This document shows positions 1 through 6,817 of a stretch of DNA of 8,310 bases, one piece after another (position 1 is the first letter of the stretch; every line of letters begins with the position of its first letter). Source of the DNA: Dehalococcoidia bacterium (GTDB lineage: Bacteria > Chloroflexota > Dehalococcoidia > GIF9 > UBA5620); assembly GCA_016783225.1 (NCBI GenBank), contig JADHWZ010000099.1, forward strand, positions 1-8,310, in the 5' to 3' direction. Made by a program: the position numbers and the translations under genes. The notes beneath the pieces were generated by a model, which saw nothing but the letters and a program-made list of their open reading frames with translations, did not search any database and had not been told where the DNA came from.

Positions 1-762
1 CTCGCCCTGGAGCGCCAGCACCGGGAAAGTCATCTTTACAAAACGCTCCAGCCTGACCTCTTCGCTCTCAAGGACAAAGTCGCGGAAGTATCGCGGGACA
101 GCTTCTGCAACCCCGGGACGGCTGAACTCAAAGATGATACCTTCCATGTCCTCAGCGCTGATTTTCTGAACCGTCCGACTTTCATAGACTTGCGTAATGA
201 AGATTCTCGTCTACGACATTATACTCGTCGCCAAATCTTGGTTTCTGAACAACTCAAACTGGGGATGCTTGGTAGGGTCAATCTTCAGCACCGGAGCCTG
301 CATGCGAACATACTCAACAATTCGGTCGGGGATGCTGCTGACTACGTGGTCGCCGATTACCGTGCCCCAATCATGGGTGACCAGCGAGAACTCTTCCAGT
401 CCAATGGTATCAAAGAGGGCAATGAGTTCGTTTGCCGCCCCCTGAGAGGTGTAGTCTCCATCCCGTTTGTCAGACTGTCCATACCCTTTAAGGTCAACGG
501 CGATCACACGATATTCCTTGCTCACCTCCGCAATCTGGTAATGCCAGGAAAACCAGCTTTCCGGCAGGCCGTGGAGAAACACCACGGGTTCACCAACACC
601 GGCTTCCACGTAGTGCCACTTAATACCGGCAGCTTCCACAAATCTATGCTCAACCTCCAGTTCTCCGGACGATTGCTGGGGAGAAGATGTATCTATCGGT
701 TGGGCGCAACTTGAGAGAGCCAAGCCAGTCAGAAGCAAACGAATCAAGCGAATCCACTTCAT
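1..762 (-). pseudogene. Lipoprotein alpha/beta hydrolase (epoxide hydrolase/haloalkane dehalogenase type), split by in-frame TAG, partial at window edge
   Basis: The chosen ATG (760-762) gives a classic lipoprotein signal: MKWIRLIR, a hydrophobic stretch, then the lipobox LSSC with Cys19 as the acylation site. A start 39 codons upstream (879) would bury this signal, so I reject it. The mature part is an alpha/beta hydrolase: oxyanion-hole HGLP (64-67), the DLKGYGQSDK segment (90-99) and the nucleophile elbow THDWGT with Asp131. An Asp in that elbow is typical of epoxide hydrolases and haloalkane dehalogenases. Translation meets TAG at 211-213 after 183 residues, yet the same frame stays open for 70 more codons to the window edge. 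It reads cap-domain-like sequence and then FPVLALQGE, the strand that normally precedes the catalytic acid. The coding frame is thus intact apart from the stop. It is a nonsense-mutated gene, a base error or a readthrough site. The catalytic His would lie outside the window. No strong Shine-Dalgarno precedes the start. Confidence 0.8.
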
Positions 763-1023
763 GTGTAGGCTCTGACTATACTTCGCAGCAAAATCAGACC
801 GCGTTTCCGCCGCTGGTATTCTATCACAAAGGGCAGCCCTTTCCCGTAGCCGGAGCTTCGAGTCCGGCTTCAGCCCCACACCTCAGCAAGCCTGATTTCC
901 GCCGAAACTGGAGGAAACGCCAGCAAGAACGCTCCGCGACGTTCATCTCGGCATCAAGGGGGTTTGGCTAAGCAGTGTAGCTGTTAAAGGACCTCTGGCA
1001 GCACCATGCGTCCTTGCTATCTC
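763..1023. other. Intergenic region between TPR gene and hydrolase
   Basis: These 261 bases carry no convincing gene. The only open frame is a 39-codon upstream extension of the hydrolase, which I judge non-coding because it would precede the lipoprotein signal. A TATAGT box sits about 12 bases before the hydrolase start on the minus strand but lacks a good -35 partner. A weak hairpin (GAACG/CGTTC on the minus strand, around 930-947) might act as a terminator for the TPR gene, but it has short arms and no proper U-tract. Confidence 0.5.
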
Positions 1024-1962
1024 CTAGGCCCCCAGCATCTCCTTTTTGCCCAGGACTTTCTCCACATCTTTCTTAGCACTGACCCTCTGGAAGATGGCGA
1101 GGGCTTCATCCAGGTCCTCATGGGCTTTGTCTCGGTCCCCCTCCTGGCCTCGGGCCAGGTACATCAGTCCCCGCTCGTAGAGTGTCCTGGCCTCATCCCA
1201 GGGGAGCTGGTATTGCCTGTTGATTTGAATCGCCTTGTCGAAGGACTCGGCTGCCGTCTGCCAGTCTTGCTGCGCTGTGGCCATCATACCTTTGGCCAGA
1301 TACACGGGTGCGGGCAGCCCGTACCAGTTCTTATCCGGCTTCAGCAGCTCAAAGCCTCTTTCCACATATTCCGCTGTTTTGTCAGGCTCCCCCATCTTGA
1401 GGTAAAGCTCGGCCAGCACCGGAAGCACCCACAGTTCGGAGACCACATTTCCGCCGCTCTGGCAGATTTCGAAGCTCTTGAGCAGGTGCTCTTCGGCTTT
1501 CGGATGGTTGTCCAGCTCCAGATTGAGGCTGCCCAGGGCGAAGGAACAGGCATTGACACCAGCAGCATTGTGCCTGTCCTGGTGAGCCGACAGGGCCGCT
1601 TGCAAAACCTCCCCAGCTTTGTCCCACTCTCCCAGGCGGAAATGGAGAAATCCCGGGCTAGCTGAGCCTTCCAGCCAGCAGGCCCCCCCTGCTCCGGGTT
1701 TCCTGTCATGACTTTCAAGCATCTGACACGCTTCCACCGCCTTCGAAATTTCCCCAGATAGAGTGTACATCAGCACCAGTGGCCGGTTCACCACGTTTAG
1801 AAACATAGCCCCTGTCTTTGCTACTTCCGAAAGAATCGTTTTTCCCCACTCCAGCGCCCGGGGCATATTGCGCACCAGGGTGTGTGTCAAGATAATCTCA
1901 TGCCCACATGCCATGATTCCGAGTGGATGGCCGCCCTGAAGAGTTGGCTCCCAGTTCTTTTC
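1024..1962 (-). CDS. TPR protein, C-terminal part (downstream of in-frame TAG)
   Basis: This is the continuation, in the same reading frame, of the TPR protein that starts at 2415. It follows directly after the TAG at 1963-1965 with EKNWEPTLQGG. Its first possible ATG is at 1914, giving 296 residues. The sequence is made of helix-pair repeats of the tetratricopeptide type, for example GEWDKAGEVLQAALSAH, HPKAEEHLLKSFEICQ, EPDKTAEYVERGFELL, DWQTAAESFDKAIQIN and RDKAHEDLDEALAIFQ. TPRs are protein-protein interaction scaffolds. In proteins of this class they follow a kinase/ATPase module and probably sense or recruit partners. No Shine-Dalgarno is obvious before the 1914 ATG, which supports interruption of one gene over two independent genes. 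It ends at TAG (1024-1026) after EKVLGKKEMLGA. Confidence 0.75.
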   Translation of the reverse strand, partial: EKNWEPTLQGGHPLGIMACGHEIILTHTLVRNMPRALEWGKTILSEVAKTGAMFLNVVNRPLVLMYTLSGEISKAVEACQMLESHDRKPGAGGACWLEGSASPGFLHFRLGEWDKAGEVLQAALSAHQDRHNAAGVNACSFALGSLNLELDNHPKAEEHLLKSFEICQSGGNVVSELWVLPVLAELYLKMGEPDKTAEYVERGFELLKPDKNWYGLPAPVYLAKGMMATAQQDWQTAAESFDKAIQINRQYQLPWDEARTLYERGLMYLARGQEGDRDKAHEDLDEALAIFQRVSAKKDVEKVLGKKEMLGA

Positions 1963-2415
1963 CTAATATTCAATCCCCTTATCAACCTCTCCTGTGCGTG
2001 CCTGGGCAGTGCCGAGCGAGGTACCCATGAACACGCCCAGCTTACGAAAGAGGTCCACAGCCTTCTGGGCCCAAACGAGGCAGGTGGTAGGTTCCTCTGT
2101 GTGCAGATGCTGATGTGCGATGAACTGATAGGCAAATGCCTTCTCGGAGGTATCGGGCCCCTGCTCGGCAATGGCCAATGCAGCCTCCATGTGCTTGAGC
2201 GCTTCCACCTCGTTCCCCGACCCTAGAGGCGCACCGGCAAGGATCCTCGCCAGCCTTACGTGGGCCATGGCCACGTTGGGAAGGTCGCCAACCTCCTGAT
2301 ACAGCTTGAGGGCTTCCTGACCATGCTCTACGGCAGCGCTGAAGTCTCCGCTGGCCGCTTCGCTCTCTGCCAGCTTCCTCAACACCTCTGCCTTCTTGGC
2401 CAACTCTTCTTCCAT
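1963..2415 (-). CDS. TPR protein, N-terminal part, translationally coupled to kinase gene
   Basis: This open frame has 150 residues, starting at ATG 2413-2415. It contains TPR-like helix pairs (GDFSAAVEHGQEALKLYQEVGD, then EVEALKHMEAALAIAEQ and EPTTCLVWAQKAVDLFRKLG). The start is well supported: GGAGG lies seven bases upstream, and the ATG shares its A with the TAA stop of the kinase/ATPase gene (TAATG), a layout typical of translational coupling. The frame ends with TAG at 1963-1965 after DKGIEY, but coherent TPR sequence goes on in the same frame beyond it. The intact gene would span 2415-1024 with 463 residues plus whatever amino acid replaces the stop. I infer a premature amber codon in one TPR gene. 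In related proteins this TPR array is often fused directly to the kinase-ATPase chain. Confidence 0.75.
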   Translation of the reverse strand: MEEELAKKAEVLRKLAESEAASGDFSAAVEHGQEALKLYQEVGDLPNVAMAHVRLARILAGAPLGSGNEVEALKHMEAALAIAEQGPDTSEKAFAYQFIAHQHLHTEEPTTCLVWAQKAVDLFRKLGVFMGTSLGTAQARTGEVDKGIEY

Positions 2416-4654
2416 TATTGCCCTCCTTTCTCCATCAGCTTCAGGGCAGTCTCATAGTATCGCCTGGCTTGGTTCCAGGCGAACAGCCTGGTTGCCTTAT
2501 CCCCGGCCTTCTGACAGTAGTCAACAGCCTTGGACAGGTCATTCCCCTCAACAAAATGGTATGCCAGCGCTTCCAGATGGTCGTCTATCTTCCTGGCATA
2601 TACCTTCTCCACCGCCTCTCCCACCTTCAGGTGGTGCCTTCTCCTTCGGACCGGGCTGATGCCTTCATAAAGTACATCTCTGAGCTGAGTGTCGGCAAAG
2701 GCGTAGACTTCCTCACCCGGGATGTGCCTGTCCACAACTAAGCGGGTTTGCAGGCACTTATCAATCACGTCGATCAATCCGTCTTCGTCCAGGCCAGTGA
2801 TCTCTGTCAGCACTGGAAAGCTGAAGTCTCTGCCAATCACCGCCGCCGCACTAAGGACATGGGATGATTCCTCGTCCAGGCACTCCAGCCTTTTCTCAAC
2901 TACCTCCTTGATGCCTCGAGCAACATGCACCTGAGAAAGATCGGTCACTCCCCAGCCTTTTTCCACCGGGTAGACTGCTCCCTCTTCTACCAGGGAGCGC
3001 AGCACCTCCTCGACAAAGAAAGGGTTGCCTTCCGTCTTGCTATAGAGAAGGTCGCGCAGCTCGCTGGGAACCTCCTCGCCAAAGGTTTGCCTAACCATTT
3101 GACAAACGTCATCAAAGGCCAGCCGCTTCAAGGGAAGCGCATGAAATAGTCTCTCCCGGTTTATTTCAGCAACCGTTCGGGAGAGGGAACGCTGGTCCTC
3201 CAGTTCCAGGTCGCGGTAGGCACCCACAACCAGGAGACGCGCAGTGGTGATGGCCCGCGCCATATGATGCAAAAGCTCCATCGAGGCGTCATCGAACCAC
3301 TGCAGATCATCGAGGAATAGCGCCAGGGGAGCCTCTTTGGAGATGTTGACGAAGAACTGAGTAACCGCCTCAAAGAGACGGATATGTTCTTGCACAGAGG
3401 GGCCGGGCACTGAAGGAGGAATGCTGCCTAGCTTCTCGCCAACCTCCGGCACCAGTTTCGCCAAATCTGGGGCGAAACTGCCCACCGCTTTGAACAGAAG
3501 AAGCTGTGGTGCCCAGCGGAAGCACTCCTTGATAATATCACTCCACGGGTGGTAGGGCACAGCGCCCTCGCGCTCGTAGCCCCTGCCTATCAGGCACTGG
3601 GCGCCCCGGAGCTTGGCATAGCTTCTCAGTTCATAGGCTAGCCTGGTCTTACCAATGCCAGCCTCTCCGGTGATAAAGGCTAGGCTGCCTTCACTTCTTA
3701 AGGTTGCATCGAGGCAGGGCCTGAGCGTTCTCATCTCCTGCTCGCGGTCCACTAGGGGCTGGGCCCACCGTGGTTCGGGCGTGGGACTAGCCTCAGCCAC
3801 TTTCTCCCACGTTGGCACCTCCACGGGTGCCGGTCTGGCTTCTACTGGCTCAGCTACAGACTTGAGAGCCTGGAGGAGTCCACCAGCTGACGGGTACGGC
3901 TTGTCCGGGTCTTTAGAAAGAAGCTTCATGATGACCTGCTCCAGGGCTTCTGGAATCTCCGGGGTTATCCTTCGAGGCATCATGGGCAGGTCATTGATAT
4001 GGCTGAAGATAACCTTCACCGGGTCGTCACCGGGAAAGGGAGGCCTTCCGGCCACCATCTCATAGAGAACGGATCCCAGAGAATAAAGGTCCGACCTCAC
4101 ATCGGAGGGCTTCCCCAGGGCCTGCTCGGGAGGCAGATAAGCAGGAATCCCCACTATCACCCCTCTCTGGGTGAGCTTGGGCCCGCCGAGCGCCCTCGCT
4201 AAGCCGAAGTCCATCAGCTTGGGCAGCCCCTCGGAGGTAATCATGATGTTCTCCGGCTTGATGTCGCGGTGCAGGATGCCGTGAGAATGGGCATATTCCA
4301 GGGCCTGGCAGACCTGGCTCCCGATTCTGAGGGTCGTGCCCCCATCGCAGCGGCCACCAGGTTGAGAGCTAATCAGGCCACCGAGGTTGGGGCCATCGAC
4401 GAACTCCAGGATGAGATAGTGGCTTTCGTCCTCCTGACCGATGTCAAAGATGGAGACGATGTGGGGATGGGAAAGGCTGGCAGTAGCCCGGGCTTCCCGT
4501 TCGAAGCGGGCGAAGGATTCCTGGTCAAGGCCTTCGCCCTTGATGACCTTAACCGCCACAGTGCGGCCAAGTCTGGTATCGTCGGCCTTGAAGACGATGC
4601 CCTTGCCACCCTCTTCGCAACTTTGTACCTGCCGCCTTGGAACGATTCAAACAA
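2415..4654 (-). CDS. Ser/Thr protein kinase - AAA ATPase fusion with N-terminal frameshift
   Basis: This is a cytoplasmic signalling protein. The uninterrupted frame runs from 4559 to 2415 (714 codons). Numbered from 4559: catalytic Lys4 in VAVKVI; HRDIKPEN 97-104; DFG 117-119; YLPPEQ 141-146, an activation-segment end; kinase fold to about 235. A proline-rich linker follows. Then comes a MalT/AAA_16-type NTPase with Walker A GEAGIGKT (298-305), Walker B LFLDDLQW (414-421) and TEGNPFFVEE (509-518). The C-terminal 60 residues begin a TPR-like region. The residue called Met at 4559 is really the Val of VAVK (GTG), so it is not the true start: the same frame upstream encodes the glycine loop EEGGKGIVFKADDTRLGRT but meets a TGA with no start codon between. 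A neighbouring frame supplies a plausible beginning from TTG 4654, FESFQGGRYKV. The frames must join near 4617-4618, so the gene is frameshifted or the assembly is wrong. Its promoter is at 4737-4765. Confidence 0.85.
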
Positions 4655-4736
4655 ATCTCATCTCCCCCCATCCTCACGCGGATGTACCCAGCTATAGCCG
4701 TTGACCGTCATCAGCTATTGCGGCTTGCGTGGCACA

Positions 4737-4765
4737 ATGATACTCTCAGCCGAGAGTCCGGTCAA
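4737..4765 (-). promoter_or_regulatory. Putative sigma70-type promoter of the kinase-TPR operon with palindromic spacer
   Basis: Read on the minus strand: TTGACC (4765-4760), a 17-base spacer, then TATCAT (4742-4737). Each box matches the consensus at five of six positions at the ideal distance. The predicted transcript starts near 4730, about 75 bases before the kinase start. The spacer and first -10 base form ACTCTC-AGCC-GAGAGT (4742-4757), a perfect inverted repeat with six-base arms that could be an operator. Confidence 0.55.
4742..4757. repeat. Inverted repeat in kinase promoter spacer (possible operator)
   Basis: ACTCTC-AGCC-GAGAGT is a perfect palindrome with a four-base centre. It lies exactly between the -35 and -10 boxes of the putative kinase promoter, where bound protein would block RNA polymerase. 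No cognate regulator is visible nearby. Confidence 0.4.
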
Positions 4766-4823
4766 TACGTTGAATTTGTCGATGGCATACCATTGACTCA
4801 CTTTCTTTCAGTAATCATGTAGT

Positions 4824-4841
4824 GCGAGGTTTTAGCCTCGC
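4824..4841. repeat. Intergenic hairpin GCGAGG-TTTTAG-CCTCGC
   Basis: This is a six-base perfect stem with a six-base loop, in the gene-free stretch upstream of the kinase promoter. It resembles the short dispersed palindromic units found between genes in many genomes. No U-tract follows, so it is probably not a terminator. Confidence 0.45.
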
Positions 4842-4965
4842 CTGGGCCTCTTAAGCGACCCTGAAACGGCGCACTGCATTGGTTGGATTGCTCTGTGGCC
4901 ACCCACCCGCCTGCCCCGACGGGAGGGGGTTACAGGAAGGGAGATTCTGTTCCACCCTCACCTAG

Positions 4966-4983
4966 CCTCTCCCATCAAGGGAG
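4966..4983. repeat. Left half of interrupted target palindrome, including 13-bp target duplication
   Basis: CCTCT followed by CCCATCAAGGGAG (4971-4983) abuts the left terminal inverted repeat of the transposon. The same 13 bases recur at 8189-8201 directly outside the right end. The differing bases on both sides (t versus g before, c versus a after) fix the duplication at exactly 13 bp. Confidence 0.9.
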
Positions 4984-5001
4984 CCTTGCCTTAAAAGTCC
5001 C
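4984..5001 (+). repeat. Left terminal inverted repeat of the transposon
   Basis: CCTTGCCTTAAAAGTCCC pairs with the right end (14 of 18 bases). It also contains the transposase stop: on the minus strand the last codons TGG GAC TTT TAA lie within the repeat. Confidence 0.88.
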
Positions 5002-6250
5002 AATTCTCGATGGCTTTTGGGGCAACTGGCTCTTTTGCCTCAAAAGTCTGCCAGAACATAGGCTCTAATCCTAGTTCGTAAATGGACTGAATAAGAACAC
5101 AGATATTATGGCAAAGTACCTTGCACAAGACTTCATTGACCTGAGCCACTGGTGATTTGGAGCGAACCCAGCCACCGAACTTCATCTTAATCATGGAGAA
5201 GACCGTCTCGACATTAGACCGCTTGTGGTAGTGCTGCAAGAACCTTTCCTGATTGAAGTTGTAGAAATGCCACATGCGATTCCAGAGACCATCAAAGCCA
5301 TCCGCTCTATTCCCAATGCCATTGGTGTTACTCTTGAACGGAATGTAAGCTGTACCGCCTGCTGCTTGGATTGCACGAAGATTACGGCGGCTAGAATAGG
5401 CTTTATCTGCCGATACTTCGTTGATTGGGAATATGCGAGCGGTTGTTTCCAGCAAGGGGATAAGCTGGGGTGCGTCAGCCGATTCATAGGGTGTTGCCTC
5501 AACGCTGGTGACGACATGGGTTTTGACACCGCACATAAGGTGAGTTTTCACCCATGTTTGCTTGCTGCGCTCTTTGCCCCACTTATGGTCGAACCATCGA
5601 GAGTATGTCGTGGTAGCGAAGCCAGAGGAGTCAATGGCAAAATCGGCTTCTACGGCTTTCAACGGGCTTGCACTCTGCTCAATCAGAGACTTGAGCAATG
5701 GAGTCAATTCTGGATTTTCGAGATAGCGGAAAGCACTGTTGTAATGTGCTGCCTTAGAAATCAAACCTTTAGATTCGGATTCTTTCAATTCACAAGTGAA
5801 CCTACGTCCAGACATCATTGCATAGGTTCTAGATGCGAGGCCGAACACCACATCGGCTAGAGGCAATCTCGGCCTACCGAAAGTCTGTGGCGGTTGAGGA
5901 ATGCCAGCGCATAATTCCTTCAGCAACTCGACAAATCGCTCTTGTTCGTGGGTTTGGGCTTCGTTGTACACAGGCCAATCTTGGGTACAGGTGAGTTTGA
6001 CAGATTGCGTATAGGTAACACTCCCGTCTGGCTTGGTTTCCTTTTGAACTACGTACTCGACTGCGTGAATATGCTTGCACGGCTGTTGCCGCTTCTCAAA
6101 ATCGGGGCAGGTACAAAACGGGTTACCGTGGTCGAGGTTCACAACATAAGTACCATTACCAGACTGTGAAGGCACTTTCCAACCCAATTTGTTTCTTTCG
6201 ACATTGCTGGTTGCTGCTATTACTAATCCTTTTTCTTGTCTTGCGTCCAT
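4991..6250 (-). CDS. Transposase with N-terminal SWIM zinc finger and DDE catalytic domain
   Basis: This 419-residue protein moves the element by cutting and joining DNA at the terminal repeats. Near the N-terminus is a SWIM-type zinc motif, Cys46-x-Cys48-x9-Cys58-x-His60, probably for DNA or protein binding. The catalytic domain resembles IS4/IS5-type RNase H-fold transposases: first Asp in AIDSSGF (D207), second in SADKAYSS (D282) and Glu in RSNVETVFSMIK (E348), with the usual Y-x-x-R-x-x-x-E-like spacing around it (HYHKRSNVE). ATG 6250 is preceded by AAGGAG (6258-6263) eight bases upstream, and a strong promoter lies at 6288-6317. The reading frame is complete, with no stops or shifts, so the element may still be active. 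Its last codons run into the left terminal repeat, which ties end sequence and protein sequence together. The gene is divergent from the HTH gene. Confidence 0.93.
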   Translation of the reverse strand: MDARQEKGLVIAATSNVERNKLGWKVPSQSGNGTYVVNLDHGNPFCTCPDFEKRQQPCKHIHAVEYVVQKETKPDGSVTYTQSVKLTCTQDWPVYNEAQTHEQERFVELLKELCAGIPQPPQTFGRPRLPLADVVFGLASRTYAMMSGRRFTCELKESESKGLISKAAHYNSAFRYLENPELTPLLKSLIEQSASPLKAVEADFAIDSSGFATTTYSRWFDHKWGKERSKQTWVKTHLMCGVKTHVVTSVEATPYESADAPQLIPLLETTARIFPINEVSADKAYSSRRNLRAIQAAGGTAYIPFKSNTNGIGNRADGFDGLWNRMWHFYNFNQERFLQHYHKRSNVETVFSMIKMKFGGWVRSKSPVAQVNEVLCKVLCHNICVLIQSIYELGLEPMFWQTFEAKEPVAPKAIENWDF

Positions 6251-6257
6251 TTCACCA

Positions 6258-6263
6258 CTCCTT
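6258..6263 (-). promoter_or_regulatory. Ribosome binding site of the transposase
   Basis: AAGGAG on the minus strand, eight bases before ATG 6250, fixes the transposase start. Confidence 0.75.
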
Positions 6264-6287
6264 GTCTTGTTTCCTTATTCTATATCT

Positions 6288-6317
6288 ATAATAGCATACA
6301 CTGTCTATAGTTGTCAA
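6288..6317 (-). promoter_or_regulatory. Transposase promoter (TTGACA-N18-TATTAT)
   Basis: On the minus strand, TTGACA (6317-6312) is a perfect -35 box and TATTAT (6293-6288) a five-of-six -10 box, 18 bases apart. The transcript should start near 6281, leaving a leader of about 30 bases with the Shine-Dalgarno site. It is a near copy of the divergent promoter at 6370-6399. Confidence 0.75.
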
Positions 6318-6377
6318 TACCTTTTGGCTGTAATTCCAAAAAAAACGGTAAATTGTCGTGGATGACCTATTGACAAC
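6310..6377. repeat. 10-bp inverted repeat GTTGTCAATA / TATTGACAAC at the divergent promoters
   Basis: 6310-6319 and 6368-6377 are perfect inverted copies. Each contains the -35 box of one of the two divergent promoters. The similarity goes on through both promoters (GTATG[C/T]TATTAT), so it reflects duplicated promoter sequence and not a simple hairpin. Confidence 0.7.
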
Positions 6378-6399
6378 GACATACTTTGTATGTTATTAT
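6370..6399 (+). promoter_or_regulatory. Promoter of the HTH gene with palindromic operator candidate
   Basis: TTGACA (6370-6375), an 18-base spacer, TATTAT (6394-6399). Within the spacer lies ACATAC-TTT-GTATGT (6379-6393), a perfect inverted repeat with six-base arms and a probable binding site for a regulator. The transcript should start near 6405-6408, at the ATG of the HTH gene, implying a leaderless or nearly leaderless mRNA. Confidence 0.7.
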
Positions 6400-6407
6400 G
6401 GTTTGTA

Positions 6408-6689
6408 ATGAGTGAAGTACAAGACAGAATTACAGAACTGCAAGAGAAGGGATGGACGCTGGCAGCATTGGCGGACGAGTTAGGTGTAACTGTTAATGCG
6501 GTTCAAAAGTGGAAGGCGGGAGACAGAAACCCCAGTAATGATAAGGCGGTTCTTGTACTATTAGGTCAACTTGCCAAACGGAAACGGATACCGAAAAAGC
6601 GGCGATATACAGCGGCTAGCAGACCCCAATCGTACATCCGTGTTTCCCGCTTGGCAGGTATAGTCTCATCCACAAAGAGAAGAGCCTGA
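6408..6689 (+). CDS. Small helix-turn-helix DNA-binding protein
   Basis: This 93-residue protein contains an XRE/Cro-like helix-turn-helix: TLAALADELG (17-26) as first helix and VNAVQKWKAG (29-38) as recognition helix, followed by a short all-helical part and a very basic segment (AKRKRIPKKRR, 56-66). I place the start at ATG 6408. The alternative ATG at 6390 lies inside the promoter, upstream of the -10 box, and would not be transcribed. No Shine-Dalgarno is seen, in line with a leaderless message. The gene diverges from the transposase, and both promoters are near copies. The likely role is therefore a regulator of transposase and of its own gene, but that is inference. The C-terminal 25 residues (from TAASRPQ) are not part of the recognisable fold. 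It ends at TGA. Confidence 0.8.
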   Translation: MSEVQDRITELQEKGWTLAALADELGVTVNAVQKWKAGDRNPSNDKAVLVLLGQLAKRKRIPKKRRYTAASRPQSYIRVSRLAGIVSSTKRRA

Positions 6690-6709
6690 CCATATTGTAA
6701 CGGCCAGGC
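6684..6709 (+). repeat. Stem-loop across the HTH stop codon
   Basis: GCCTGACC (6684-6691) pairs with GGCCAGGC (6702-6709) over a ten-base loop with one A-C mismatch. It overlaps the TGA stop. No U-tract follows, so it is at best a weak attenuator between the HTH gene and the nuclease cluster. Confidence 0.35.
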
Positions 6710-6817
6710 ACTTATGATAGTATCAGTTAAACAACCGTAGCGATGTTAAGGGCTAGTACGAGTAACCTTTAACAGCCTTTGGATTATTATATCACGCCCA
6801 AAGGAGGGAAATCAAAA
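6690..6817 (+). promoter_or_regulatory. Structured leader of the nuclease cluster
   Basis: This 128-base gap ahead of the 49-residue gene contains an odd palindrome TGATA-G-TATCA (6715-6725), a stem GTTAAGGG/CCTTTAAC (6745-6752 with 6766-6773, one G-U pair) and a second stem CCTTTGG/CCAAAGG (6776-6782 with 6798-6804). The last stem covers the AAAGG part of the Shine-Dalgarno region AAAGGAGGG (6800-6808). No clear promoter was found. Transcription may come from the HTH promoter or from a weak local one. Confidence 0.45.

Noticed and set aside
190..714. Long plus-strand frame opposite the hydrolase
   Set aside because: It is a mirror of a real gene with clear motifs on the other strand. The same applies to the plus-strand frames opposite the TPR, kinase and transposase genes.
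211..1965. Genome-wide recoding of TAG (for example pyrrolysine)
   Set aside because: Two broken genes fit, but TAG also serves as a plausible normal stop at 1024-1026, 7864-7866 and in the cargo, and a frameshift in the kinase shows general damage. No suppressor tRNA is visible in the window.
980..6777. Shared 11-mer GCTGTTAAAGG (980-990, inverted at 6767-6777)
   Set aside because: A single 11-base match without extension on either side is compatible with chance.
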